From Acidimicrobiales bacterium (lineage in GTDB: Bacteria; Actinomycetota; Acidimicrobiia; Acidimicrobiales; Aldehydirespiratoraceae), in contig JAJCXX010000082.1 in NCBI GenBank assembly GCA_029263195.1, positions 1 to 64,000 of the forward strand: a DNA stretch of 64,000 nucleotides, in the 5' to 3' direction. The notes under the pieces were generated by a model that saw only the letters and a list, made by a program, of their open reading frames with translations, did not search any database and was not told the DNA's origin. A program made the position numbers and the translations under genes. Positions 8,709 through 17,718 of this stretch are shown here, one piece after another. Positions within the stretch are counted from its first letter, which is position 1. Every line of letters starts with the position of its first letter.

Positions 8709-9935
8709 TCACGCCCCGACTGGAGCTAGCCGCGAAGGGCGAGGCACCGTCGGCGGGTCGAGACTCAGCGAGTAGACGAAGATGGCGAGCACGACCGGTG
8801 CAAAGGGCGAGAATCCGAGAGTTGACGAGCCGGCGTGAGCGAGGGCCGCGAGAATCGTGATCGGAACCAGCAGCCAGTGGGAGCCCCGACGATCCACCGC
8901 CACGATCAGGGTCAATACGACGAGTCCGGCGTCGTAGAACATCGTGTGGGGGCTGATGAGGATCATCCCGGCCGACGTGATCGCCATCAGGACGGCCAGG
9001 TCGGTTCGGCGTCGACCCCACAGAAAGGCCAATCCGACTGCGAGGCACACGCTTGCGACGGCTCCGATCGCCAGAGCAACGGCGGAGTCGGTGCCGAGCA
9101 GGGCCTGGAGGAACCCGACGAGACCGACGGCGTTGTGTCCGTTGACCTCGGCGTCGGTTGCCAGGAACGGTCCGACCTGGTCGAGCCAATCGAAGATCCA
9201 ACCGGGGCCGAGAATCAGCGCGTTCAACACCCAGGTGATGCCAACACCGGCGAGAGCAAACCCGACGGCGCGCAGGTGGCGAGACACCAAGAGCAGCCCG
9301 ATCATCGGAATCGCGTACTGAGGTCTGAAAATAAGCAGCGCTACGGCGATGCCCGCATTGGCTTCATGGTCGTCCTCGAGAGACCGCCAGATCCAAGAGA
9401 GCAACAGGACGGTCACTGCGGTGTTCTGTCCTCCGCCGATGGCCATGAACATCGGATAGAAGCCGATGGCCAACGCGACGACCAACGTGAACCGCCGGTC
9501 GAGAATCCCGACCATCGGCCGGATCAGGGCGAGGGCCGCCACCAGGGCGGTGAGCATCAACGCGGTGTGAACCACGTAGCTCACCCGGTAGGGCAGCAGC
9601 GACAGCGGCGCATACACGACTGCCACATGAGGGGCGTAGGCGAAGGCGAAGAAGCCCTCCGAGGAGCCGAGCAGATCCACTTGCTCGGCCGATTGAGCCA
9701 CCGGACTGAAGAGGTCGTCCACTCGACCGTCGGCCACGAGCGAACCGGCTGAGTAGAAGGCCGGGTAGTCGCCACCGACTCTTCCGCCGACGGTTGTCGA
9801 GCCACGGCCCGAGGCAACAACGATCAAGAACGCCACGGCCACCACGGCGAGAAAGAGCCGCGGGTAGGTCATGAGCCGCCACTCGAGCGCCAGATCAGGG
9901 TTCGACTCGTCTGCCACTTGTTCCAATCGGTTCAT
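8709..9935 (-). CDS. GT87-like (DUF2029) polytopic membrane glycosyltransferase
   Basis: About 408 residues with some ten hydrophobic segments. The first extracytoplasmic loop has the GGDYPAFYSAGSLVADGR pattern typical of GT87/DUF2029 proteins, where an Asp in this loop is the expected catalytic base. Mycobacterial members are polyprenyl-phosphate-mannose-dependent mannosyltransferases of cell-envelope glycolipids. The ATG at 9935 is preferred over the adjacent TTG at 9938. It lies between the diguanylate cyclase gene (17 bp upstream) and the GT2 gene (2 bp downstream), all on the minus strand, suggesting an operon for an envelope glycan or glycolipid. The acceptor is unknown. Confidence 0.82.
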   Translation of the reverse strand: MNRLEQVADESNPDLALEWRLMTYPRLFLAVVAVAFLIVVASGRGSTTVGGRVGGDYPAFYSAGSLVADGRVDDLFSPVAQSAEQVDLLGSSEGFFAFAYAPHVAVVYAPLSLLPYRVSYVVHTALMLTALVAALALIRPMVGILDRRFTLVVALAIGFYPMFMAIGGGQNTAVTVLLLSWIWRSLEDDHEANAGIAVALLIFRPQYAIPMIGLLLVSRHLRAVGFALAGVGITWVLNALILGPGWIFDWLDQVGPFLATDAEVNGHNAVGLVGFLQALLGTDSAVALAIGAVASVCLAVGLAFLWGRRRTDLAVLMAITSAGMILISPHTMFYDAGLVVLTLIVAVDRRGSHWLLVPITILAALAHAGSSTLGFSPFAPVVLAIFVYSLSLDPPTVPRPSRLAPVGA

Positions 9936-9952
9936 CAACCCGTGGATTGAGT

Positions 9953-11194
9953 TCAGGTCCTCTGGTGCTGATTGGACATGCGTCGGCTGCGCTTGCGCAC
10001 GTACATGTCGTGGTCAGCGGCGGCCATCAGGCGCTCTCCGGTTGGATAGTCGGCCGTCGACGCCGTGCCGATACTGACGTTCAACTCGACCAGTTCGTCG
10101 CCGGCGAATATCGGTTCGATGAGCTCGGCTCGGATCCGATCGGCGATATCGCTCCCGACGGCACCGCCCGCTCGGGGGAGCACGACGACGAATTCATCCC
10201 CGCCGAAACGTCCGACCAGATCGCCGGGGCGAACCGTCTGCTCAAGGCGTCCGGCCACCTCGATGAGAACGTGGTCTCCGGCTCCGTGCCCGAGACGATC
10301 GTTGACCTGCTTGAAGCCGTCGAGGTCACAGAAGAGGACCACGACTTCCTGCTGGTGGGCGCTGCCCACGAGTTCGTCAAGCTGGATGATCAGGGCTCGG
10401 CGGCTCAACAGGCCGGTCAAGGAATCGTGATCGGCCATGTAACGCAGAGTCCGCTGGGTCGCCTTGAGGTCGGTGACGTCGGTGCCGCTGATCACGAATC
10501 CGTTCACCAGGGGGTCGTTCCTGAGATCGGTGATCGAGAGTTCGAGGTGAATTATTCCACCGTCGGGTCGGGTAAACCGGAGGCTCAGCTCGGCGTCCCC
10601 GTCGACACGGCGCAGAGCGTCGCGAAACGTAGGCCGGTCGGCGGGGAAGATCATCGATTCGAGGGGGTCACCGGCCACGGCTGCGATGTCGTAGTGGAGT
10701 CGACGATTCAGCTCCCCGTTGGCTGACACGATCCGCCCGGAGGGATCAATCATCATGAGCAGCGAAGTCGAGTGGTGAACCAACGCTCGGAGCAGGTGGG
10801 GGTCGCCGGCACCGAGTTCCAGATTCTGGCGATCGGCCACGTCACGCAGCACGAGAATGATGACACCGTCGGATGTCTCGGTCGGTGGAACGAACCGGCC
10901 TCTAACTTCGACCTGTCGCCAATTCCCGTCACCGTCGCGCACTCTCACGTCCATCAGGCCGCCGCGATCGGCTTCGGTCACCGTGGAAAAGGCTGTGAAT
11001 GCTTCAGCGTGATCGTCCGGGTGCATCAGATCGAATGCTGATTTTCCGTACCACTTCTCTGAGGAGAGGCCCATCGTCTCCTGAGCAATGTCATTGGCCC
11101 ACAGGAGCGTGCCGTCGGGGTCGAGAATCACCAGGGCGTCAGGCAGCTCAGCGGCTATTCGACCAAGGTCGCTGGAGAACGGTGGCATTTGCAT
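9953..11194 (-). CDS. PAS-PAS-GGDEF diguanylate cyclase
   Basis: A 413-residue sensor enzyme expected to make cyclic di-GMP. Two PAS domains occupy about residues 8-120 and 130-245 (DALVILDPDGTLLWAN, then LLMMIDPSGRIVSAN). The GGDEF domain follows, starting at DHDSLTGLLSRRAL and containing an intact GRFGGDEF active loop. An RPGD sequence five residues before GGDEF is a canonical inhibitory I-site (RxxD), so product feedback is expected. No EAL domain and no membrane helices are present, so it should be a cytosolic sensor. It is co-directional with the downstream glycosyltransferases, which may link second-messenger signalling to an envelope glycan; that link is inference. Confidence 0.93.
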   Translation of the reverse strand: MQMPPFSSDLGRIAAELPDALVILDPDGTLLWANDIAQETMGLSSEKWYGKSAFDLMHPDDHAEAFTAFSTVTEADRGGLMDVRVRDGDGNWRQVEVRGRFVPPTETSDGVIILVLRDVADRQNLELGAGDPHLLRALVHHSTSLLMMIDPSGRIVSANGELNRRLHYDIAAVAGDPLESMIFPADRPTFRDALRRVDGDAELSLRFTRPDGGIIHLELSITDLRNDPLVNGFVISGTDVTDLKATQRTLRYMADHDSLTGLLSRRALIIQLDELVGSAHQQEVVVLFCDLDGFKQVNDRLGHGAGDHVLIEVAGRLEQTVRPGDLVGRFGGDEFVVVLPRAGGAVGSDIADRIRAELIEPIFAGDELVELNVSIGTASTADYPTGERLMAAADHDMYVRKRSRRMSNQHQRT

Positions 11195-11267
11195 CTATCG
11201 GCACGGGTGGGCGATGGATGAGGAGACTGCTGCCGAAAGAGAAAGAAATCGGTCGGGTCGTGTGCCT

Positions 11268-12206
11268 TCAGCGCTCTAGCAGCTCGCGGATTCCGGTTCC
11301 ACCGATGGAGGAGAAGGTCCGGTCGACCGCATCGGCCCCGGCGTCGACCGCTCCGGCCCTCGACTCGGGCAGATCTGTCGACAAGCGTCCGATCTCGTCA
11401 GGACCGGGCTGAACCACGAGTACCGGAGTGCCGGCATTTCGGACGACCTCCACTTCGGCATCGAGCTTTCGTGAGAACCAAGCTCGGGTCGGATTGCCGA
11501 TCCAGTCGCGTGCCGACTCAGTGGATGTCATCACCGACGAGACGATCACGAGGTCGAACCCGAGAAGGGCCACCAGATCGGCGTTGGTGGAGGAGTGCAG
11601 CCCGCCGTCGACGAATTCGCTACGGCCGATCTTCTTGGGGGCGTAGACCCCCGGAATGGCGCAGGAGGCTTGAACGGCGTCGCCTATGGGAGCGTCGATG
11701 TCGTCGCGCCCGAACACGATTCGGGTTCCATCGTCGGTTCGAACCGCCACCACCCAGGTCGGTTGCTCGGGCCACCGACCGGGATGCGTCTCTGAAACTC
11801 GCGTGGCGAGGGAGTCGGCCCGGCGTCGGCCACGCGGAAATGCTCCGAACGCCAGACGCAGAGGATCAACCTTCCAAGGTGGCCAGACCGCCCGTAGCGA
11901 CATCTTTGGCGATGAGGGGGTGAAGTTCGGGCCGTCTTCGGTCTCGGTCCACGGTGTGGTGACTCGGCCGAAGATTTCCGCTCCCTGTTCGCTCATAGGG
12001 GTGCCGCGATGATGGGCGGCTCGATCGAGGGGGGAAGTTCCGCTGCGCAGCCCCACCCCGGTGATCGACCCGGCCGAGGTACCGACGATCAGGTCGGCGG
12101 TTCGGGCATCAAATCCAGTGGTTTCCATCATCCGGGCGAATACCCCCGAATGCCAAGGGTCGCCGAGAGACCCTCCGGCGCTGAGAACGATGCCAACGTT
12201 GAACAT
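11268..12206 (-). CDS. Patatin-like phospholipase family protein
   Basis: A 312-residue serine hydrolase with the Ser-Asp dyad of patatins: nucleophile elbow IVGTSAGS (GxSxG) near residue 42 and DGG in EFVDGGLHSS. The oxyanion-hole segment reads SAGGSLGDPWHSG instead of the usual GGGxRG form, so it is a divergent member. ATG at 12206 is chosen because the patatin fold starts immediately (MFNVGIVLSAGG) and a TAACGT -10 box lies 7 nt upstream; the longer open frame to 12395 has no homology. The GGDEF gene starts 73 bp downstream on the same strand. The substrate lipid is unknown. Confidence 0.85.
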   Translation of the reverse strand: MFNVGIVLSAGGSLGDPWHSGVFARMMETTGFDARTADLIVGTSAGSITGVGLRSGTSPLDRAAHHRGTPMSEQGAEIFGRVTTPWTETEDGPNFTPSSPKMSLRAVWPPWKVDPLRLAFGAFPRGRRRADSLATRVSETHPGRWPEQPTWVVAVRTDDGTRIVFGRDDIDAPIGDAVQASCAIPGVYAPKKIGRSEFVDGGLHSSTNADLVALLGFDLVIVSSVMTSTESARDWIGNPTRAWFSRKLDAEVEVVRNAGTPVLVVQPGPDEIGRLSTDLPESRAGAVDAGADAVDRTFSSIGGTGIRELLER

Positions 12207-12213
12207 CCGGCGA

Positions 12214-12219
12214 ACGTTA
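12214..12219 (-). promoter_or_regulatory. Putative leaderless -10 box (TAACGT) for the patatin gene
   Basis: On the minus strand, TAACGT stands 7 nt before the ATG at 12206, within the divergent region shared with helD. No Shine-Dalgarno sequence is seen. Confidence 0.45.
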
Positions 12220-12316
12220 CACAGCCGTCGAACGGTCTGCGCATCGGCGCGAACGGCCGGTCGGGGCCGGTTCCATCCCCGATAGCATTCAGAGTTTCCC
12301 ACTTCTGGGGAGTCGA

Positions 12317-14416
12317 TTGCGAGTGTCACAGCGACATCCTGAGCTCGACGCCGAGCAGGCCTACATCGACCACGCGCACGCGTGCCTCGAAGCATCGAGG
12401 GACAGGGCCGCCGCGCTCACCGCAGGTTTCGAGCCGTCGAGTGGTGGAACCAACCAGGCACGGTTCGAACGCGAGTCGGTCGTGGAGGGTGTGGTCAATC
12501 GTCTGACCCAGCTCGATCTCGGAGATCGCGCCCTGATTTTTGGTCGGATCGACACGGCCGATATCGACGAGATGTTCTACATCGGCCGTCTCGGCGTGTG
12601 GAACGACGACCACGACCCTGTGGTCGTCGATTGGCGTGCCCCCGCGGCCGAGCCCTTCTATCGGGCCACGGGCCGCTCACCCATGGGACTCGAACGGCGT
12701 CGCCACTTCGCAACTCGAGCTCGCACTCTCCTCGACCTCGATGATGAGGTGTTCGGCGACCTGACTGGTGACCCCCACGGCCACAACGATCCCCAGGCAC
12801 GGGGTCAGGGCGCGCTGATAGCGGCCTTGGAATCCGAGAGAACCGGTCGCCTCGGCGACATCGTGGCGACCATCCAGGGCGAACAGGACGAGATCATCCG
12901 GGCCCCACGCCAGGGCGTGATGGTCGTGCAGGGAGGCCCCGGCACCGGCAAGACCGTGGTGGCGCTGCACCGTGCCGCCTACCTTCTCTACACCCACCGG
13001 TTCCCACTCGAGGGCCAAGGCGTACTGGTGGTCGGACCCAACCGACTCTTCATCGCGTACATCGAGCAGGTCCTTCCTTCGCTCGGTGAGGCGGGAGTCC
13101 ACGTGGCGGTGCTGGCCGACCTTCTCCGCCCCAAGGTCGGGGTCGACGAACTCGACACGGAGGACGTGGCCAGGATCAAGGGCGATTTCCGGATGGCGGA
13201 TGTCGTTGGCCAGGCCGTGTCAGATCGTGAACGACCGTTGCGCGACGATCTCGTCGTGGGTCTCGGCGTGCAAAGACTGAGGCTCACCGTTGGCGAGTCG
13301 AAACAAATCATCAACGAGGGCCGACGACGCTCACGATCGCACAACTCGGGTCGCCGTGTGGTTGAGGACCAACTGTTCGAGGCTCTCGGCCGAAGCGCCC
13401 GCAAGCGGGTCGATCCCAGTGAGGTACGCGATCGGCTCCGTGGTGATCTGCGGGTGCGTGAGGCCCTCGAATGGATGTGGCCGGTACTTACCCCGGCTCA
13501 CCTGCTGCACGACCTCTTCGGTTCCAGAGCGCTTCTGCGATCGGCCAACGACGGCCGCTTCACCGAAGACGAGATCCAGTTGCTGGGCCGACCCAGGAGC
13601 CCTCATGTCGAGGAGGTGATCTGGCGATTCCAGGACGTACCCCTGCTGGATGAAGCGAGGGCTCATCTCGGCTACCGGCCCGGCAAGCGTGATGAAGATG
13701 CAGTGAGGACCTACGGGCACATCTGTGTCGATGAGGCCCAGGACCTCTCACCGATGGAGTTGCGAATGGTGTCGCGTCGTTCGCTCAACGGGTCGATGAC
13801 TGTCGTCGGCGATATTGCCCAGGCCACCGGAGCCTGGGCCAACTCCAGCTGGGACCAGATCATCGGGGCCCTGCCGGAGCGACATGTCTCACAACATCGT
13901 GAACTCACGGTTGGCTACCGGATCCCGGAACTGACCATGTCGTTGGCGAAACAAGTTCTTCCCCACGCCGCGCCGGGATTGCAGCCACCCAAGGCGGTCC
14001 GACCCGGAGGAGATTTGCCCCGCATCGTCACTGCTGTCGAATCGATCGAATCGGTAGTGGCCGAGGTGGTGAGCCACGAAATCGGTGAGGTTGGAGAGGG
14101 CAATATCTCGGTGGTCCTGCCCGACTCGTTGGTTGAGCCGGTGCGAGCGGCCCTCACCGCAGCCAATCTGGTCTTCGGGGGAGCGAGTCGTCACGGACTC
14201 GACCAGCAGGTCACCGTCGTACCGGTACGGCTGGTGAAGGGTCTGGAGGTCGACTCGGCGATCGTCGTGGAGCCGGCTCGGATCGTGGCCGAGGAACGTC
14301 AGGGCGTCCGCTCGCTCTACGTCGCTCTGACCCGGGCGACGAAACGGGTCACGGTTGTTCACCACGAGCCGCTTCCGGCCTATCTCGAGCCATTGGTCGA
14401 CGCCAACCCTACGTGA
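12317..14416 (+). CDS. HelD/HelR-type superfamily 1 helicase-like ATPase
   Basis: A 699-residue UvrD/Rep-like protein. The N-terminal region (DAEQAYIDHAHACLE) predicts the coiled coil that HelD inserts into RNA polymerase. It is followed by DMFYIGRLGVWND-like and VVDWRAP blocks typical of HelD. Walker A is GGPGTGKT near residue 208 and Walker B is VDEAQDLSPMEL near 473. The SF1 C-terminal LYVALTRATKRVTVVHH motif is present. HelD proteins remove stalled or inactive RNA polymerase from DNA; some actinobacterial members (HelR) also give rifamycin tolerance, which cannot be judged here. The start is TTG at 12317, with GGGGAG 4 nt upstream; GTG at 12323 is equally possible. Confidence 0.88.
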   Translation: MRVSQRHPELDAEQAYIDHAHACLEASRDRAAALTAGFEPSSGGTNQARFERESVVEGVVNRLTQLDLGDRALIFGRIDTADIDEMFYIGRLGVWNDDHDPVVVDWRAPAAEPFYRATGRSPMGLERRRHFATRARTLLDLDDEVFGDLTGDPHGHNDPQARGQGALIAALESERTGRLGDIVATIQGEQDEIIRAPRQGVMVVQGGPGTGKTVVALHRAAYLLYTHRFPLEGQGVLVVGPNRLFIAYIEQVLPSLGEAGVHVAVLADLLRPKVGVDELDTEDVARIKGDFRMADVVGQAVSDRERPLRDDLVVGLGVQRLRLTVGESKQIINEGRRRSRSHNSGRRVVEDQLFEALGRSARKRVDPSEVRDRLRGDLRVREALEWMWPVLTPAHLLHDLFGSRALLRSANDGRFTEDEIQLLGRPRSPHVEEVIWRFQDVPLLDEARAHLGYRPGKRDEDAVRTYGHICVDEAQDLSPMELRMVSRRSLNGSMTVVGDIAQATGAWANSSWDQIIGALPERHVSQHRELTVGYRIPELTMSLAKQVLPHAAPGLQPPKAVRPGGDLPRIVTAVESIESVVAEVVSHEIGEVGEGNISVVLPDSLVEPVRAALTAANLVFGGASRHGLDQQVTVVPVRLVKGLEVDSAIVVEPARIVAEERQGVRSLYVALTRATKRVTVVHHEPLPAYLEPLVDANPT

Positions 14417-14437
14417 GCCACAGGGAGGGTGATCGGG

Positions 14438-15115
14438 TCAATCGATGGTTGATGCGACCTCGACCAGGATTCGAGCACTGGCGAACTGCTTGACCATCGC
14501 AGGACTGCCATCGATGACGATCGTGGTGCCGTCGGGCGAGATCCCCGAAACGGTGCCGCAGAAGCCCGGCGTGATGGAGAAAGACTCGAGAAACTCCAAC
14601 ATGCCGGGCGAGAATTCGAGCGCCTCCGGGATCCGTCGAACAGTGAACGCTTCGCCGACTTCGAGTGAGTCGAGAGCCACTAGTTGGGGTTCGACATAGG
14701 CCGAGCCGGGGATGGGGTTGCCGTGAGGGCAGGTTGTGGGGTCGCCGAGCTTGGCAATCATGGCTGCCTCGACGTCGGCTGAGATCACATGTTCCCATTT
14801 GCCGGCCTCGTGATGAGCCGATGTCCAGGACAGTCCGAGAATGTCGGTGAGAAATCGTTCGGCTATCCGGTGACGGCGCACGACTGTCTCAGCCAGCGAG
14901 TGCCCTTCTTCGGTTAGCGCGATGGTCGCCCCGCTGCTCACCAAGCCCGATGTCTCCATTCGCTTGACCATCTCCGAGACAGCCGGTCTGGAGACGTCGA
15001 GGCGTTCGGCGATCCGGGCCTGGATGACGTCGACTCCTTCTTCGTTCAATTCGAAGATCGTCTCGCAGTATTCTTCGAAGGCAGGATGCCACACCGGAGA
15101 CTGGTAGTTGGCCAT
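14438..15115 (-). CDS. DtxR/MntR-family metalloregulator with altered metal site
   Basis: A 225-residue iron- or manganese-type repressor: winged-helix domain (ARIAERLDVSRPAVSEMVKRM), dimerisation/metal domain, and a C-terminal SH3-like domain. Aligned by eye with DtxR, the ancillary ligands are kept (His82, Glu86, His101) and Glu108-His109 of the primary site remain. However, DtxR Cys102 is replaced by Gly105, and DtxR Met10 by Glu15. Glu15 and Glu18 correspond to the acidic pair Asp8/Glu11 of MntR, yet MntR Glu99 is also missing (Gly). Metal preference is therefore open, perhaps Mn-like. ATG at 15115 is chosen over GTG at 15145 because TACACT lies 6 nt upstream. It is convergent with helD and divergent from the DUF2510 gene. 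Confidence 0.9.
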   Translation of the reverse strand: MANYQSPVWHPAFEEYCETIFELNEEGVDVIQARIAERLDVSRPAVSEMVKRMETSGLVSSGATIALTEEGHSLAETVVRRHRIAERFLTDILGLSWTSAHHEAGKWEHVISADVEAAMIAKLGDPTTCPHGNPIPGSAYVEPQLVALDSLEVGEAFTVRRIPEALEFSPGMLEFLESFSITPGFCGTVSGISPDGTTIVIDGSPAMVKQFASARILVEVASTID

Positions 15116-15121
15116 GAATCG

Positions 15122-15127
15122 AGTGTA
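15122..15127 (-). promoter_or_regulatory. Putative leaderless -10 box (TACACT) for the DtxR-like regulator
   Basis: On the minus strand, TACACT lies 6 nt before the ATG at 15115. It overlaps codons of the longer possible GTG start, so it argues for the shorter protein. Confidence 0.45.
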
Positions 15128-15208
15128 CGGCAGTGATTCGGCCACTCCCGGGGCCTGGTCCGAGGCGTAGTAGCTTCGTGGTCCGACGGAGGAGGATGGA
15201 GGAGGACA

Positions 15209-15625
15209 ATGACTTCAATTCCGCCAGGGTGGTACCCGGACCCGGAGAACCCCGATCGTCAGCGTTACTGGAACGGAACGCGGTGGACCGACGACGTGAG
15301 CGGTGAGGTCACGGGTGGGTTTCCTCCACCTCCGCCACCGTCTTACGGAGCGACACCTCCGCCCGGCGGATGGGCCCAGCCGGTGGGTGCCTTCTCCCGC
15401 AAGAGCCAGGCGGGATTGGCTCTGGGGTTTTCGATCGGCGGGATGTTGTGTTGCGGTCCGCTCACGATTGTCGGCCTGGTGATGGGACGCACCGAGATCG
15501 GCGCCATTGATCGAGGCGAGACTGATCCCACCAAACGAGGACTGGCCACGGCCGCGTTCGTGGTCGGTGTGGTGGGCGTGGCGATCTGGAGCCTTCTCTT
15601 GTTCCTGCAGATTGCGCTGTCGTGA
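15209..15625 (+). CDS. DUF2510-DUF4190 small membrane protein
   Basis: A 138-residue protein. It starts with the DUF2510 signature (PPGWYPDPENP, RYWNGTRWTDD), continues through a Pro/Gly-rich linker (residues 35-60), and ends with two hydrophobic segments (GLALGFSIGGMLCCGPLTIVGLV and a segment from about 113 to 136) that resemble DUF4190. This architecture is common in Actinomycetota, and its function is unknown. A strong GGAGGAGGA Shine-Dalgarno run lies just before the ATG. Its stop overlaps the start of the DUF2752 gene (GTGA), so the two are probably translated together. Confidence 0.85.
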   Translation: MTSIPPGWYPDPENPDRQRYWNGTRWTDDVSGEVTGGFPPPPPPSYGATPPPGGWAQPVGAFSRKSQAGLALGFSIGGMLCCGPLTIVGLVMGRTEIGAIDRGETDPTKRGLATAAFVVGVVGVAIWSLLLFLQIALS

Positions 15626-16089
15626 CCGGCATCGAGATTCCCCACCGGCATCGACCGCTCGCGGAATCGCCGCCGCCGGCCTCTCCATCGCAAATATCAT
15701 CGCTACTCGACAGTGAGCGGTGGCCGGGTCTCGCCATCGGCGGGATGGCGGCGGCCTTTACTGTCGCGGCGTTGTCGAGCGATGGGGGAAGCGATGACTC
15801 GACGGTGCTCTGCCCATTTCGTAGGTGTACCGGCGCCTACTGCCCGGGGTGTGGCGGAACACGGGCGATTGGGCATTTGCTGCGTGGCGACATTGTCGGC
15901 TCTTGGCATCAGCATCCCTACGTGATCCTGTTGGCGGCCCAGGCCTTGGTATTCGGCGGTATCTCAATCACCGATCGTGGCCGACAAAGACTTCGCCGAG
16001 TCTGGTTCCCGTTGGTGTTGGTCAACGTTGCTGTGATGTTCGTGACATGGGCATTCCGACTGGCCATCGGCGATATCCCGGGCCTCTGA
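15622..16089 (+). CDS. DUF2752 membrane protein
   Basis: A 155-residue protein starting at a GTG that overlaps the preceding stop. The Cys-rich DUF2752 core CPFRRCTGAYCPGCGGTRA (about residues 64-82) is intact, with four Cys arranged around a loop. It is flanked by membrane segments near residues 37-50, 103-116 and 128-148. The biochemical role of the family is unknown. The sequence after the core (LLRGDIVGSWHQHPY) is also family-typical. The FGGY kinase begins 15 bp later and may be in the same transcript. Confidence 0.85.
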   Translation: MTGIEIPHRHRPLAESPPPASPSQISSLLDSERWPGLAIGGMAAAFTVAALSSDGGSDDSTVLCPFRRCTGAYCPGCGGTRAIGHLLRGDIVGSWHQHPYVILLAAQALVFGGISITDRGRQRLRRVWFPLVLVNVAVMFVTWAFRLAIGDIPGL

Positions 16090-16104
16090 TCGAACCGGCT
16101 GCTG

Positions 16105-17709
16105 ATGACCGATCCCCGAAACTTCGAGCACGACGTGATCTTCACGATCGACCTCGGCACCGGCGGTCCGAAGGTGGCTCTGGTGTCGCTCTCGGGAGCG
16201 GTGATCGATCACGTCCACCGCCGCGTCGAGATGAAGACGTTGCCCGGTGGCGGAGCCATCGAGGATCCCAACGAATGGTGGTCGGCCATCGTCGAGTCGG
16301 CCCGAGAGATCGCGGCCCGAGGCCGTGTCGACCCCTCTCGCATCGTGGCTGTGGCCTGCACCGGCCAGTGGGGTTCGACGGTGCCGGTCGATGCGGCCGG
16401 TGAGGCTTGCGGAGACTGCATGCTCTGGCTCGATCAGCGCGGTGGCGACCTGGCGGCCCGCCAACTCGGTGGGCGACTCGCAGTCGACGGATATCGGCCC
16501 CGGCTGGTGCTCGAATGGATCCGACGCTCGGGTGGGGCTCCGAGCCCCGAGGGCAACGATCCCCTCGGGCACCGTCTCTGGATCCGAGAGAACGAGCCCG
16601 ATGTCTACGCCCGGACAGCGGTGTTCCTGGAACCGGTCGACTATCTCAACCTGCGGTTGACCGGCCGGCCCACCGCGACCCAGGCATCGATGATCCTTTC
16701 GTGGCTGACCGATAATCGACGGCTCGACTGCACCGACTACGACCAGAAGCTGGTGGCCTATTCAGGCACCGATCCCGATCGTCTGCCCCGATTGGTTCCG
16801 ATCAACTCCGTGGTGGGAACAGTGATGGCGTCGGTGGCGGCAAGTCTCGGGATCCCGGCCGATCTTCCGGTGGTGAGCGGGTTGCCCGATCTCCACACCG
16901 CTGCTCTCGGATCGGGTGCGGTGGCCGATCACCACGCCCATCTGGTGATCGGTACGTCGGCTTGGGTCGGGTGTCATTCTCCCGGCAAGCAGACCTCGCT
17001 CGCCAACCAGATGGCGACGGTCCCCTCGGCCCTTCCCGGGCGTTACATCCTCGCCAACAATCACGATGCCGGCGGGGTGAGCATGGAGTGGCTGCGAGAC
17101 ATGGTCGTGGCCCCCGACGACGACCTCGGTAGAGGGAGCCCTTCGCTGGCCGACATCGACGAAGTCGCGGCGAGAGTCGGCCCCGGAGCAGGAGGGGTGA
17201 TGTTCGCCCCTTGGCTGAACGGCCAACGTTCACCTGTCGCCGACACCTCGATGCGAGCGAGCTTTCTCAATATCGGCGCCGATTCCGGGCGGCCGGAGAT
17301 GGCCCGGGCGGTGCTCGAGGGCGTCGCCCACCAGATGCGGTGGATTCTTGATCGGTCCGAGAAGGTGCTGGATCACGAACTCACCGACATCCACATACTC
17401 GGCGGTGGCGCTCAGTCCGATATCTGGTGTCAGATCCATGCCGATGTGTTGGGGCGATCCTTGCGGAGGGTCGAGAGTCCGCTGCTGGCGAACGTGCGAG
17501 GGGCTGCGATGTTCGCGGGGTTGGTCACGGGCCGGCTGCGAGTCGATGATCTGGCCGGGCTGGCTCCGATCGATCGGACGTTCGAGCCGGACCTCACGAC
17601 CACTTCGTTGTTCGCCGATCGTCATCAGGAGTTCCTGCGGCTCACCAAATCGCAGAGGCGCATGTATCGACGACTCAATTCTGCTGGTCGGCGACGGTCT
17701 GTTCGCTAG
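16105..17709 (+). CDS. FGGY-family carbohydrate kinase, xylulokinase-like
   Basis: A 534-residue sugar kinase. The N-terminal phosphate-1 loop is IDLGTGGPKVALV. TGQWGS and LWLDQRGGD occupy the substrate-contacting positions. The catalytic-base Asp lies in SGLPDLHTAALGSG near residue 268. GTSAWVG, then ILGGGAQSDIWCQIHADVLG, give the ATP-binding C-terminal half. The family includes xylulose, gluconate, glycerol and fuculose kinases. Several positions differ from true xylulokinase (GQMHG reads GQWGS), so the substrate is not assigned. No sugar transporter or isomerase lies nearby. The lhr start follows after 9 bp, and its -10 box overlaps this gene's stop codon. Confidence 0.87.
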   Translation: MTDPRNFEHDVIFTIDLGTGGPKVALVSLSGAVIDHVHRRVEMKTLPGGGAIEDPNEWWSAIVESAREIAARGRVDPSRIVAVACTGQWGSTVPVDAAGEACGDCMLWLDQRGGDLAARQLGGRLAVDGYRPRLVLEWIRRSGGAPSPEGNDPLGHRLWIRENEPDVYARTAVFLEPVDYLNLRLTGRPTATQASMILSWLTDNRRLDCTDYDQKLVAYSGTDPDRLPRLVPINSVVGTVMASVAASLGIPADLPVVSGLPDLHTAALGSGAVADHHAHLVIGTSAWVGCHSPGKQTSLANQMATVPSALPGRYILANNHDAGGVSMEWLRDMVVAPDDDLGRGSPSLADIDEVAARVGPGAGGVMFAPWLNGQRSPVADTSMRASFLNIGADSGRPEMARAVLEGVAHQMRWILDRSEKVLDHELTDIHILGGGAQSDIWCQIHADVLGRSLRRVESPLLANVRGAAMFAGLVTGRLRVDDLAGLAPIDRTFEPDLTTTSLFADRHQEFLRLTKSQRRMYRRLNSAGRRRSVR

Positions 17710-17712
17710 CTT
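17707..17712 (+). promoter_or_regulatory. Putative leaderless -10 box (TAGCTT) for lhr
   Basis: TAGCTT begins with the stop codon of the FGGY kinase and lies 6 nt before the lhr ATG at 17719. No Shine-Dalgarno sequence is present. Confidence 0.4.
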
Positions 17713-17718
17713 GAGTGC

